The position numbers and the translations under genes were made by a program. From Arthrobacter oryzae (GTDB taxonomy: Bacteria; Actinomycetota; Actinomycetes; Actinomycetales; Micrococcaceae): a DNA stretch of 64,000 nt. Below the pieces are notes generated by a model. The model ran no database searches, had not been told where the DNA came from, and saw only the letters and a program-made list of their open reading frames with translations. Each line of letters starts with the position of its first letter. Positions within the stretch are counted from its first letter, which is position 1. Positions 48,970-57,918 of this stretch are shown here, one piece after another. The stretch spans positions 124,001 through 188,000 of the forward strand of contig NZ_JAUSSM010000007.1 of assembly GCF_030812315.1 (NCBI RefSeq). The letters run 5' to 3'.

Positions 48970-50169
48970 TTGGAAACCGTCAATCAGCTCCTCGACTCGA
49001 TCAAGGACGTGGGCCGCGACGCGGTGCGCGGAGGCTATTCCCGGGCCGTCTACTCGACGGCGGAACTCGACTTGAGGACATGGTTCATCGAACAGGCGCT
49101 CCAGCGCGGCCTGTCCGTCGAGACCGACCGCAACGGCATTATCTGGGCCTGGTGGGGCAAACCCCAGGACGGTGCCCTGGTCACGGGAAGCCATCTCGAT
49201 TCAGTGCCCGGCGGCGGCGCCTTTGACGGCCCACTGGGCGTCGCATCGGCACTCGCCGCCGTCGACATCCTGATAGCCCGCGGAAAAGTGCCGAACCGGT
49301 CCCTGGCCATCACGGTGTTCCCGGAAGAGGAGGGCTCCCGCTTCGGTGTGGCCTGCCTCGGATCCCGCCTGCTCACCGGAGCCATCGACGTCGACAAGGC
49401 ACGGAACCTGCGCGACGGTGACGGCAACACCTTTGCGGACGTCGCACGGTTGAACGGCCTCGATCCCAGGCACGTCGGTCCGGATCCCCAGGCCCTGGCG
49501 CGGATCGGCGACTTTGTTGAACTGCACGTGGAGCAGGGCAAGGGCCTGGGCACTGGCGGCCCGGCCATCGCCGTCGGAAGTTCCATCCTGGGGCACGGCC
49601 GCTGGAAGCTGAGCATCAGCGGCCAGGGCAACCACGCCGGGACTACCCTGATGGCGGACCGCGCGGATCCGATGGTAGCAGCGGCACAGATCATCGTCGC
49701 CGTACGCGACGCCGCCGCAGCCCAGCCGGATGCGCGTGCCACGGTGGGACGCCTGATGCCGGTGCCCGGCGGAACCAACGTCATTGCCTCCCGCGTGGAC
49801 ATGTGGCTCGACGCCAGGCATCCCGACGACGCCGTGACCGCCCGGCTGATCGAAACGATCTATGGCGCCGCCCGGCAGATAGCGGCCGCCGAAGGATGTT
49901 CCGTTTCCCTCACGGAAGAGTCCTACAGCGACACTGTCCACTTCCATCCCGGCCTGACCCAGCGGATCAGCCGGATCCTGCCCGACGCCCCGCTGCTGGC
50001 TACCGGAGCCGGCCACGACGCCGGGGTGCTCTCCGCGTATGTGCCGTCCGCGATGCTCTTCGTCCGCAATCCCAGCGGCATCTCGCATTCGCCGGAAGAG
50101 TATGTTGCCGACGAGGACGCCAACACCGGTGCCGGCGCCCTCGCGGATGTCCTGGATGGCCTCCTGTGA
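48970..50169 (+). CDS. M20 family amidohydrolase (hydantoinase/carbamoylase, allantoate amidohydrolase type)
   Basis: The 399-residue zinc hydrolase belongs to the N-carbamoyl-L-amino acid hydrolase / allantoate amidohydrolase group. Metal ligands are visible: H75 in TGSHLDSVPGGG, D86 in FDGPLGV, E119-E120 in FPEEEGSRFG, H186 in LHVEQGKGLG and the last His in GISHSPEEYV. Start TTG at 48970 has GGAGG five bases upstream. It overlaps hutF (GTGA), which suggests that its substrate is an N-acylated or N-formylated glutamate; N-formylglutamate hydrolysis is my preferred guess because no hutG is present. Confidence 0.87.
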   Translation: METVNQLLDSIKDVGRDAVRGGYSRAVYSTAELDLRTWFIEQALQRGLSVETDRNGIIWAWWGKPQDGALVTGSHLDSVPGGGAFDGPLGVASALAAVDILIARGKVPNRSLAITVFPEEEGSRFGVACLGSRLLTGAIDVDKARNLRDGDGNTFADVARLNGLDPRHVGPDPQALARIGDFVELHVEQGKGLGTGGPAIAVGSSILGHGRWKLSISGQGNHAGTTLMADRADPMVAAAQIIVAVRDAAAAQPDARATVGRLMPVPGGTNVIASRVDMWLDARHPDDAVTARLIETIYGAARQIAAAEGCSVSLTEESYSDTVHFHPGLTQRISRILPDAPLLATGAGHDAGVLSAYVPSAMLFVRNPSGISHSPEEYVADEDANTGAGALADVLDGLL

Positions 50170-51548
50170 CGGGTCCCGCTGTCACGGGGTTCTGGTGCGA
50201 GACGGCTGTTGTGGGCGGCGCCGGTGGCACCGGCGAAGCCGACGGCGGCCCCGCAGTGCGCGCGTCGGTGCGGCTGGACGTGCGGGACGGCCGCATCGAG
50301 CGGATCACGTCCGGCGCGGAACCGCAGCCCGGCGACCACATCCTGAAGGGCGTCGTCTTTCCGGCCGCCGCGAACGCCCATTCCCATGCCTTCCACAGGA
50401 TCCTGCGCGGACGGACGCATGACGGCCGCGGTGACTTCTGGGTCTGGCGGGAGCAGATGTACCGGAGCGCGGCCGAACTGACGCCGGAAACCTACGAAAA
50501 GCTCGCCAGTGCCGTGTTCGCGGAAATGGTGGTCGCCGGCTTCAGCAGCGTTGCCGAATTCCACTACGTCCACCACCAGCCGGGCGGGGCTCCCTACGCG
50601 GAACCGCATGCCATGGAGCTGGCCCTGGCCCGGGCGGCAATGGCGGCCGGGATCCGCCTGACGCTCCTGGACACGCTGTATCTGGCGGGAGGGATCGGTA
50701 CGCCGCTCAGTCCCGAACAGCAGCGGTTCGGCGACGCCAACGTCCGGGCCTGGCTGGAGAGGCTCCTTTCGCTCCGGAACGAAATCGCGCGAAGCTTTCC
50801 GGCGGAGATGGTCGGCGTGGGGGCCGCGATGCATTCCGTGCGCGGCGTGCCCGATACGGACCTGGCGGCGGTGGCCGGGCAACTGCCCGCGGATATGCCC
50901 CTTCACATCCACCTCAGCGAACAGCCGGCGGAGAACGAAGCCTGCCTGGAGGCCTACGGCGTCACCCCCGCGGGCCTGCTGGAGCGGCACGGCCTGCTGT
51001 CCGGGCGGCTCTCGGCCGTCCATGCCACGCACCTGACGTCCGGGGACGTCGCCCTGCTCGGCAATGCCGGCGCCACGGTGGTGATGTGCCCGAGTACCGA
51101 GGCCGACCTCGCGGACGGGATCGGCCCGGCCCGCGCATTGTCCGACGCCGGAGCCACCATTGCGCTGGGCACGGACCAGCACGCCGTCATCGATCCATGG
51201 ATCGAAATGCGCACGCTGGAACACGGGGAACGGCTCGGTTCCGGGCAGCGCGGCAGGTTCTCTCCGCGGGAACTGCTGCGGGCCGCAACGGACGGGGCCG
51301 CCCGGTCCATGGCCACCCCCATTGCCGCGTCGGCGCTGAGGGTGGGAGCAGTCTGCGATCTGATGGCCGTTGATCCTGATTCGGCCCGCACCGCAGGTTC
51401 CAAGGCAGAGCAGTTCCCGTTCAGTGCCACGGCCAGCGATGTCACCGACGTCGTCATCGCCGGGGAACTGGTGGCCTCCAACGGCACCCACGTGCGGCTC
51501 GGCCTGCCTGGCCGCCTCCTGACGGAGGCGCTGAAGGAGTTTTCCTAG
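50166..51548 (+). CDS. hutF: Formimidoylglutamate deiminase
   Basis: HutF deaminates N-formimino-L-glutamate to N-formylglutamate and ammonia. The 460-residue amidohydrolase has NAHSHAFHRILRGRTH near residue 70, GDFWVWREQMYRSAAELTPE, HIHLSEQPAENEACLEAYG (His ligands and Glu) and LGTDQHAVIDPWIEMR (Asp ligand), all diagnostic of HutF. It is cotranscribed with the M20 hydrolase. HutI, needed between HutU and HutF, is not in the window. Confidence 0.9.
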   Translation: MTGPAVTGFWCETAVVGGAGGTGEADGGPAVRASVRLDVRDGRIERITSGAEPQPGDHILKGVVFPAAANAHSHAFHRILRGRTHDGRGDFWVWREQMYRSAAELTPETYEKLASAVFAEMVVAGFSSVAEFHYVHHQPGGAPYAEPHAMELALARAAMAAGIRLTLLDTLYLAGGIGTPLSPEQQRFGDANVRAWLERLLSLRNEIARSFPAEMVGVGAAMHSVRGVPDTDLAAVAGQLPADMPLHIHLSEQPAENEACLEAYGVTPAGLLERHGLLSGRLSAVHATHLTSGDVALLGNAGATVVMCPSTEADLADGIGPARALSDAGATIALGTDQHAVIDPWIEMRTLEHGERLGSGQRGRFSPRELLRAATDGAARSMATPIAASALRVGAVCDLMAVDPDSARTAGSKAEQFPFSATASDVTDVVIAGELVASNGTHVRLGLPGRLLTEALKEFS

Positions 51549-51913
51549 GGGCTCGTCTGTGATGCTCCGGCTGAGCGCACAACGCACCACTCGTTGCCCT
51601 CGGGATCCTGGAGCACCTGGAACGTGCCCACAGAATCCATGTGGATCTCGCCGATCCTGACGGCCCCGAGAGCTTCGGCGGCGACGGAGGCTGCCGGCAC
51701 ATCCTCCACATGCACGTCTATGTGGAGCCGGTTCTTCCCTTGCTTGCTCTCGGGCACCCGTTGGAAGGCCAGTCGCGTCCATCCCGGCGGATCGATGAAG
51801 GACCACGCCTCGCTTCGATGCACTGGTTCGCCACCGAGGACCGAGGACCAGAACTCCGCAAGTGCGGCCGGGTTTTGGCAGTCCACTACTACCTCATCAA
51901 CGCGTCCAATCAT
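51545..51913 (-). CDS. VOC family protein
   Basis: 122 residues of the vicinal oxygen chelate fold: VDEVVVDCQNPAALAEFWSS at the start, NRLHIDVHVEDV in the middle and FQVLQDPEGNEWCVV at the end. This subgroup (DUF/glyoxalase-like of about 120 residues) is frequent in actinobacteria; no substrate is known. Its stop overlaps the end of the convergent hutF. Confidence 0.85.
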   Translation of the reverse strand: MIGRVDEVVVDCQNPAALAEFWSSVLGGEPVHRSEAWSFIDPPGWTRLAFQRVPESKQGKNRLHIDVHVEDVPAASVAAEALGAVRIGEIHMDSVGTFQVLQDPEGNEWCVVRSAGASQTSP

Positions 51914-52040
51914 TTTCCGAGCCTACCGCCGGCGGGGCTGGCTTTCCCGACCACGTGCCGGCAACGCGGACAACAGATCGCCTGCACGCGCTAGGGTTGC
52001 CAATACCCGTGCTTCAGACCGAGGTCGCCCGAAGGAAACC

Positions 52041-52421
52041 ATGCCCAGCCATCACTTCAGTCCGCAGCTCCACCAGTCCGCAGCCCCGTTCTCGCACTAC
52101 GTTGAACACGGAAATATCGGATACACCGCAGGCATCATCGGCCAGCGCCGCGATACCGGAGAGCTGGTCTCAGACGATGTCTCCCAGCAGTGCGACACGA
52201 TGCTGACCAATCTCCAGATCCTGCTGGAGGAACAGGGGCTGACACTGAGCAATGTACTGCGCACGACTGTCTATCTGACTGATTATCAGGACTTCGAAGC
52301 CATCAACGGTGTGTATGCCCGGCGACTTCAGGAACCGTATCCTGTCCGCACCACTGTTCAGGTGGCCGGCCTTCCACTAGGGGCCAAGGTGCAGATCGAG
52401 TCAGTGGTTGCTGTTCCCTGA
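52041..52421 (+). CDS. RidA family protein
   Basis: The 126-residue product is an enamine/imine deaminase of the RidA (YjgF) family: GYTAGIIGQRRDTGELVSDD, VLRTTVYLTDYQDFEAINGV and the conserved Arg in YPVRTTVQVAGLPLGAKVQI, ending in VVAVP. RidA removes reactive enamines made by PLP enzymes such as serine dehydratases. GAAGGAAACC precedes the ATG. Convergent with the PhzF-like gene. Confidence 0.9.
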   Translation: MPSHHFSPQLHQSAAPFSHYVEHGNIGYTAGIIGQRRDTGELVSDDVSQQCDTMLTNLQILLEEQGLTLSNVLRTTVYLTDYQDFEAINGVYARRLQEPYPVRTTVQVAGLPLGAKVQIESVVAVP

Positions 52422-52427
52422 GTGCAC

Positions 52428-53276
52428 CTACAGCGACACGCGGCCGCTCACCACGGTGCGGCTGGTCCCGCCAACCCAGATGTTTTCATCCTCGACGGTG
52501 ACGGTCAGCAGACCGCCGCGCCCCAGGACGGTGCCTTGCTGGACGGTGTAATCGCCGTCCACCACTCCTTCACTGAGGAGCCATTGCGCGAGTCCGGCGT
52601 TAAGGCTGCCGGTTACCGGGTCCTCGGGAACACTGAACCCGGGCACGAACGCCCGGACCTCGTAGTCCGCCGGTCCTGACTCCGCGTTGCTTCCGATGAC
52701 GCCAACACAGAGCTGGTCCATCAGCGCGAAGTCGGGCTGCAGCTCCAGCACCTGCTCCGCTGATTCAAGCCGGATCCCTATCCAGCCCGGGCCGTTGTCC
52801 ACCCAGTTGCTGCCAAGGACATGGGCGGCGTCGATGCCCAGGCTGGCGATGGCCTGTTCCAGTACTGCCGGTTCAACCGGGCCGGACCGGACCAGCGGCG
52901 GTGCCGCAAAGGCCAGATCGGCATCGGTGCGGCGGATTTTCACCAGCCCTGCCTCGCATTCCTGCACCAGCTCCCCGTCGTGGCGGGGCTGGCCGCCCTT
53001 TTCCAGCCAGGCATAGGCAGAGCCTAGTGTGGGATGCCCGGCAAAGGGCAGTTCGGACGCCGGGGTAAAGATCCTCAGCTTGTAGTCCGCTTCCGGGTGG
53101 GTCGGCTTCTGCAGAAAAGTGGTCTCCGACAGGTTGGTCCAGTTCGCGAAGCTCTGCATCTGTTCAGCGGACAGGCCTTCGGCGTCATGCACGACGGCGA
53201 CCGGGTTCCCGGCCTTGGGGCCGGGGGCAAAGACGTCTACCTGGGAGAAGGGATATTCGTTCACAACGATGGGCAT
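52428..53276 (-). CDS. PhzF family phenazine biosynthesis-like isomerase/epimerase
   Basis: 282 residues with the duplicated diaminopimelate-epimerase-like fold: FSQVDVFAPGPKAGNPVAVV, the catalytic Glu in WTNLSETTFL (about residue 50), FAGHPTLGSAYAWLE and FSVPEDPVTGSLNAGLAQWL. Most members are of unknown substrate; there is no phenazine cluster here. Confidence 0.88.
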   Translation of the reverse strand: MPIVVNEYPFSQVDVFAPGPKAGNPVAVVHDAEGLSAEQMQSFANWTNLSETTFLQKPTHPEADYKLRIFTPASELPFAGHPTLGSAYAWLEKGGQPRHDGELVQECEAGLVKIRRTDADLAFAAPPLVRSGPVEPAVLEQAIASLGIDAAHVLGSNWVDNGPGWIGIRLESAEQVLELQPDFALMDQLCVGVIGSNAESGPADYEVRAFVPGFSVPEDPVTGSLNAGLAQWLLSEGVVDGDYTVQQGTVLGRGGLLTVTVEDENIWVGGTSRTVVSGRVSL

Positions 53277-53318
53277 GCTGGTCCGTCTCTGGATTTCGGG
53301 GAACTCCGGCGGGAGTAC

Positions 53319-53840
53319 TTACCCGTCCACGGTAGGTGGCTGCAAAGCGCGCGCACCATAGCCAATTCCGGAAAGTGGCCTTTGTTCAGCCCTCGCCGTG
53401 AGCCCGTCCCAGGACCACTTTGGAATGCGCAGCCCGTCGGGCACATCGTCCGGGGAGCGTTGGTACCGGGACATTGTGGTGTTCGTCGCCCAGGCGAAGT
53501 AGTCGTGCAGCACCTTGCGGAGGATGTCGTCGCCTGCGAGCCCGACGTCCGTCAGGGCCTGGTCGAAGCAGGCGATGGCCCTGCGGTCCATCTCCTCGTG
53601 CGGCCCGTTGCCACTGTGTATCCGCACCACTGATGTCTCGTTCCCGTAGGAGCCCGAATAGTCCGGCGGGCCGCCCAAAGCCTCCGCCCAATAGGCGGCG
53701 AGCCGCCGGCTGTGGTCGGGATGGAATCCGTGGCTGAACGCATGGCTGACCACCTCGTCAGCCATGACCCTGGCATGCCATGCGTTGGCCAGGTTCAGGA
53801 AAAAGTCGGCACCGCCGGCAGCCTCATATACCGTCTGCAT
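53319..53840 (-). CDS. Group II truncated hemoglobin-like protein
   Basis: The protein shows MQTVYEAAGGADFFLNLANA at the start and the proximal heme His region HSRRLAAYWAEALGGPPDYS (His within about residues 40-45), then 'GPHEEMDRRAIACFDQAL' and 'DYFAWATNTTMSRY'. It would bind heme and oxygen. The ATG at 53840 begins the conserved part, but no good ribosome site is visible, and an ATG at 53885 would add 15 residues. The C-terminal 40 residues extend past the globin core. Confidence 0.8.
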   Translation of the reverse strand: MQTVYEAAGGADFFLNLANAWHARVMADEVVSHAFSHGFHPDHSRRLAAYWAEALGGPPDYSGSYGNETSVVRIHSGNGPHEEMDRRAIACFDQALTDVGLAGDDILRKVLHDYFAWATNTTMSRYQRSPDDVPDGLRIPKWSWDGLTARAEQRPLSGIGYGARALQPPTVDG

Positions 53841-53923
53841 GCAGCAACGATGCCACGGCCCACGGAAGCGCGAAAGGTTCGGCATCCGGAATTCAACGGA
53901 TGCCCCGGCACACGTGAGACTGG

Positions 53924-55297
53924 CTATACGCTCGGGCGGATGTTCTGGTTCGACCTGAAAAGGTTGGTGGGGTCGTAGGTGGCTTTGACGGCGGCAAGAC
54001 GATCGTAGTTCGCCCCGTACGCGTCCCTGACCCTGCCCTCGCCTTCTTCGCCCAGATCATTGACGTATACCCCGCCCGCCGCGAATGGCCGCATCGCCTC
54101 GAAGAAGGCTCGCGCCCAGCCAACGTTGCGCTCGGTCTCGGCCGTGTCCGCCCACTGCGCCAGGATGAGGAGTTCGCTCTGGCTCCGACGATGTGGAAAT
54201 GCCGTGGCCGACGGGTCAACCCGGGCGGCCAATCCGTGGAGTTGCTGCATACCGATGGCACTGACCGGTGACGGCATTTCGATCGCAAATTGCAGCAGGG
54301 TGTCGATGGCGGCATCGGTGAGATCGGTGACGAAACACGACTTCCAATAATGGTTCCGACCGGAAGGAAAGCCATCATCATGCGCGCTCTGGAGTGCAGA
54401 GTACGCCGTGGCCGCGACTGAGTCGGCAGTAGGCCCGAGGTCCCGGAGCGGCCGCAGCGCTATGTCCGCTTCAGTGTGCTTGCCGCTCCAGCAGATACCG
54501 ACGCCAAAGACCGGGCGCCCCGATTCGTCACGCCCCAGACTCGCCGACATGGACAGCTCGTCGGGACAGCCAGCGGCAAAACCCGGGTAGAACTGGAGGA
54601 TCTCCCTCGTGCGCTCGGCCGGGAATGAGAAACCACCGGCCAGCACCGGGCCGACAGGATGCAGCCGATAGGTAAACGAGGTAACCGCGCCGAAGTTTCC
54701 CCCGCCTCCCCGGATCGCCCAGTAGAGGTCGGTGTGCCCTTCGGGGTTTGCCGTCACCAGGTTGCCGTCGGCCGTCACGATCTCGGCTGAGAGCACGTTG
54801 TCGCAGGCGAGCCCGTGCTTGCCGTTCAGCCAGCCGATCCCGCCGCCGAGGGTGAGGCCGGCGATACCGGTAACAGATACGACGCCCAACGGTGTGGCAA
54901 GGCCAAACTGCTGGGTGGCGTAGTCGAGATCCGCCAGCAGCGCCCCGGCGCCAGCCACCGCGACGCGGCGTTCGCCATCCACCTGAACCAGGCTCATGCT
55001 TGAGCAGTCCAGCATGAGACCACCGTCGCTGACGGCGCTTCCCGCCACGTTGTGACCGCCGCCTTTGACGGAGACTGGAAGGTTGTTTGCCCGGGCGAAA
55101 GTCACCGTACGCTGGACATCCTCGGCGCCGGCGGCGCGGACAATCGCGGCCGGCCGGCGGTCGATCATTGCATTGAAGACTTTCCTGGCATCGTCGTAGG
55201 CGTGATCTCCGGGACGGAACAGCGGGCCACGGAGGGTCGCGCTCAAGTCATCCAGGCGAGCTGGGTCCAGAGACGGGGAAGGAGTTTGGATCGCCAC
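53924..55297 (-). CDS. FAD-binding oxidoreductase of the BBE (berberine bridge) family
   Basis: The 457-residue protein has the PCMH FAD fold with VSVKGGGHNVAGSAVSDGGL, in which His would bind FAD, and GKHGLACDNVLSAEIVTADG, whose Cys would make the second FAD bond, so bicovalent flavin is predicted. The C-terminal BBE signature YDPTNLFRSNQNI is present. Such enzymes oxidise sugars, oligosaccharides or secondary metabolites. GTG at 55297 with AAAGGTGA upstream is the likely start. No signal peptide. Confidence 0.88.
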   Translation of the reverse strand: MAIQTPSPSLDPARLDDLSATLRGPLFRPGDHAYDDARKVFNAMIDRRPAAIVRAAGAEDVQRTVTFARANNLPVSVKGGGHNVAGSAVSDGGLMLDCSSMSLVQVDGERRVAVAGAGALLADLDYATQQFGLATPLGVVSVTGIAGLTLGGGIGWLNGKHGLACDNVLSAEIVTADGNLVTANPEGHTDLYWAIRGGGGNFGAVTSFTYRLHPVGPVLAGGFSFPAERTREILQFYPGFAAGCPDELSMSASLGRDESGRPVFGVGICWSGKHTEADIALRPLRDLGPTADSVAATAYSALQSAHDDGFPSGRNHYWKSCFVTDLTDAAIDTLLQFAIEMPSPVSAIGMQQLHGLAARVDPSATAFPHRRSQSELLILAQWADTAETERNVGWARAFFEAMRPFAAGGVYVNDLGEEGEGRVRDAYGANYDRLAAVKATYDPTNLFRSNQNIRPSV

Positions 55298-55419
55298 GAA
55301 CGTCACCTTTCTGGGTCCGGACGCCATCGTTCCGAAGGACATGCCGTCTCAGCGTGATCTCCTAACGTGCCATGAGAGTACGCCCCCTGCCCAGCCTGTC
55401 AATGGTCCACGGACCGTCC

Positions 55420-55734
55420 TCAGCCCAGGCCCGCGTACCTGAGTCCGGCGGTCACAGCGACGGCGGCCCCCACGATCACCAGGAACGGTGCCTTGATCCA
55501 GCTGAGGACAGCGGCCACCGCGGCACCGCCGATCAGTGCGCCCCCGGCCAGTTCGCCGTCGTGAAATGTGCCGGACCGGGCGGCAACCGCCGCCAGCAGC
55601 ACCACGGACGCCACCTCCAGCGTCCGCTGCAGGGCCGGGGACGGCTTCCACCGCTTGCGCAGCAGCGGCCCGGTGGCACGGAAGGCGTAGGTTCCTACGG
55701 CCAGGACGGCGATCGCCGCCAGAAGTTCAGTCAC
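55420..55734 (-). CDS. azlD: AzlD family branched-chain amino acid exporter subunit
   Basis: The 104-residue membrane protein has three to four helices: LAAIAVLAVGTYAFRATGPL at the start, LEVASVVLLAAVAARSG and FLVIVGAAVAVTAGLRY. AzlD is the small partner of AzlC in LIV-E type export of branched-chain amino acids. GTG at 55734 overlaps the azlC stop (GTGA). Confidence 0.85.
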   Translation of the reverse strand: MTELLAAIAVLAVGTYAFRATGPLLRKRWKPSPALQRTLEVASVVLLAAVAARSGTFHDGELAGGALIGGAAVAAVLSWIKAPFLVIVGAAVAVTAGLRYAGLG

Positions 55735-56432
55735 GAGCTCAGCTCCCATTCGGTTGTGGCGGGACGCCAGGGGCGGGCGAAGGCAACGGCGGCAAGGGAG
55801 AGCAGCTCCGGCAGTCCGGCGGGAAGGAACGACGCCGTTGCAACAGTGATTGCCGCGCCCAGCACCACCGCGGTGGTCAGGACAGCGCCGCCCGCCCGGG
55901 CCTTCGGAATGACCAAGGCGAGGATCATGGCGGGGAAGACGGCGTCGAGTCCCCAGCGGTCCAGGTCGCCGAGGAAGGCGCCGAGCCAGGTGCCCAGGGC
56001 TGTCCCGAGTGGCCAGACCAGGACAATGCCCACCCCGCACGCCCAGAATCCGAGGCGACGCATGGCCGGGCTGCTTCCGGCGATGGCGAATGACGTGGAC
56101 TCATCGTTGATGGCGTGTGCGCCGAGGATGGAGCGGAGGCCGTGGCCCATCACCGGGGCCACCTGAAAACCGAAGGGTACGTGCCGGGCATTGACCAGCA
56201 GCCCGGCCGCGGCGGCCAGCCATGGGCTGCCGCCGACTCCGATGATGGCGACGAACATCATCTCCGACGCCCCGGCCACCACTGCCACGGATAGCAGAAC
56301 CGGAATCCACCAGGGCAAGCCGTAGCCGATGGCCAGGGCGCCGTAGGAGATTCCGAGGATTCCTCCGGCCAGGCAGACCACGGCCACGGAGCGCAGAAGC
56401 GAATGCAGCTCTGTTCGGTTTATCGTATCCAT
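55731..56432 (-). CDS. azlC: AzlC family branched-chain amino acid exporter subunit
   Basis: The 233-residue membrane protein has LGISYGALAIGYGLPWWIPV, AGASEMMFVAIIGVGGSPWL, LLVNARHVPFGFQVAPVMGH and INDESTSFAIA, all conserved in AzlC. It forms the main channel of the exporter. It faces the XRE-cupin regulator across 65 bases, a common arrangement for this system. Confidence 0.9.
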   Translation of the reverse strand: MDTINRTELHSLLRSVAVVCLAGGILGISYGALAIGYGLPWWIPVLLSVAVVAGASEMMFVAIIGVGGSPWLAAAAGLLVNARHVPFGFQVAPVMGHGLRSILGAHAINDESTSFAIAGSSPAMRRLGFWACGVGIVLVWPLGTALGTWLGAFLGDLDRWGLDAVFPAMILALVIPKARAGGAVLTTAVVLGAAITVATASFLPAGLPELLSLAAVAFARPWRPATTEWELSS

Positions 56433-56448
56433 GTTCAATACAATGAAC
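56433..56448. promoter_or_regulatory. Operator candidate between azlC and its regulator
   Basis: The inverted repeat GTTCA-ATACAA-TGAAC directly abuts the azlC start codon on the divergent side. It is the only clear palindrome in the intergenic space and fits an XRE-type regulator site. Confidence 0.5.
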
Positions 56449-56497
56449 GCGTACACTGGTGACTGTCAAGCCGAACGATCGACCGATGGAGCGAACA

Positions 56498-57058
56498 GTG
56501 ACCGAGCAGAGCAAAGCCCCGCTCAAGGCGATTGCGGCGGCCATCAAACGGCATCGCGAGGCCGCCGGCCTGTCGCTGACCGAAGCCGCCCGCCGTGCCC
56601 AGATCGCCAAGTCCACGCTGTCGCAGCTGGAATCCGGCGTCGGAAATCCCAGTGTTGAAACCCTGTGGGCGCTCGCCCTGGCGTTGGACGTGTCCTTCAC
56701 CGACCTGGTGGATCCGCCGCGGGCGGGTGTGGTGATCATGCGCGCCGATGAGGGCGACCCAGTCCGTGCCGAGCACTCCGACTACGCCATCACCCTTCTG
56801 GCGCATGCCCCTGCAGGTTCACGGCGGGACCTGTACAAGCTGGCCGCCGGACCAGGGCCGGCCAGGGAATCGGAACCTCACACGCCCGGGACTATCGAGC
56901 ACGTTATTCTCACCGCCGGCTCAGCGAAGGTCGGTCCCTCCGGGTCCCCGGCCACGCTCCACGCCGGGGATTACATCAGTTACCCGGGCGACGCGCCGCA
57001 CATTTTTGAAGCGCTGGAGGCCGGGACGACGGCCATCATGGTCCACGAACACCGCTAG
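56498..57058 (+). CDS. XRE family regulator with cupin domain
   Basis: About 186 residues: an N-terminal helix-turn-helix (GLSLTEAARRAQIAKSTLSQ, LESGVGNPSVETLWALALAL) and a C-terminal cupin (residues 95-185; TPGTIEHVILTAGSAKV, 'LHAGDYISYPGDAPHIFEAL'). Such regulators often control azlCD exporters. GTG at 56498 has GGAG six bases upstream; an ATG at 56486 is the alternative. Confidence 0.88.
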   Translation: MTEQSKAPLKAIAAAIKRHREAAGLSLTEAARRAQIAKSTLSQLESGVGNPSVETLWALALALDVSFTDLVDPPRAGVVIMRADEGDPVRAEHSDYAITLLAHAPAGSRRDLYKLAAGPGPARESEPHTPGTIEHVILTAGSAKVGPSGSPATLHAGDYISYPGDAPHIFEALEAGTTAIMVHEHR

Positions 57059-57234
57059 GAACGGGCCGCGAGCACAGCCTTAGCCGCGAACACTGCCGCA
57101 GCGACGAGCAGGATGACGGCAGAAAGCAGCGAATACCACTGACCGTCCGCTGACAAGGCCACGGAAACGGCTACCAGGGCAAAGAGCGCTGCGCTCAGTG
57201 CCCAGATGAGGGCGTTTCCCTGAAACGTTCTCAT
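57055..57234 (-). CDS. Small membrane protein, unknown function
   Basis: 59 residues with two hydrophobic segments (LIWALSAALFALVAVSVALS and a later LLSAVILLVAAAVFAAKAVL). The ATG overlaps the stop of the next membrane protein gene (ATGA), which supports the start and indicates coupled translation. Its end overlaps the end of the convergent XRE gene. Confidence 0.65.
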   Translation of the reverse strand: MRTFQGNALIWALSAALFALVAVSVALSADGQWYSLLSAVILLVAAAVFAAKAVLAARS

Positions 57235-57695
57235 GCCCCCGCCTCGATAGGCTCGGCGCCGTCCGGGCCCGGAACCGGGGTCTCGTGCGGCGGCCGGAAG
57301 AAGGCATTGGCCGCAGGCAGCCACATCAGCACGGCACCGGCCAGAGTCAGCGTCAGGCCGACGATAACTATCGGCGAGAAATCAAACGGCGCTATCAAAA
57401 CCGAAAGCCCGGCAATAACGGTCAGCACAATGCGCGCCCATCTGGCGCCGGCCAAAAGACGGACAGCAGCCCACACCTGCAGCACCACGAACGGGATCGC
57501 GAAAGCGGCCATGGCCCAGCCGACTGCTGACTGGCCGAACTCGACCCCGGCAAGTCCGAGGATCACCGGCAGGATGCCGGAAAACATTGCATTGGCCAGC
57601 CAGAACGCAGTCGACGCCCTCACCACCAACGGAATTGTGGGCGGTCCGCCACGAATCAAACGCTGTTCCCCCAAGAAGTCCCCAATCTTCAACAT
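57231..57695 (-). CDS. Membrane protein with four predicted helices, unknown function
   Basis: 154 residues with hydrophobic stretches at about 28-50, 57-80, 85-105 and 108-130 and a Pro-rich hydrophilic C-terminus. Similar small proteins occur widely in actinobacteria without known role. It is cotranscribed with the 59-residue membrane protein. Confidence 0.7.
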   Translation of the reverse strand: MLKIGDFLGEQRLIRGGPPTIPLVVRASTAFWLANAMFSGILPVILGLAGVEFGQSAVGWAMAAFAIPFVVLQVWAAVRLLAGARWARIVLTVIAGLSVLIAPFDFSPIVIVGLTLTLAGAVLMWLPAANAFFRPPHETPVPGPDGAEPIEAGA

Positions 57696-57918
57696 GCATG
57701 TCCCGCGCCCCCTCAGACGCGACTGAACGCCCAGCCTAACCGGCGATCAGGCAGACGTCTTGTCACATGCAAGGCAGCAGCCGGCCACGAGCATCACACG
57801 AGCCCCGCTTCGCCCTGAGAGGAACCCGGCTCAGCCTCAGGTTCCGGTCGTAAACTGGCCTTCGAATCTGATTGCGCGGGCTCCGGGCGGATCCCTCGCG
57901 GCGTGAGGTGGAGTCCGG

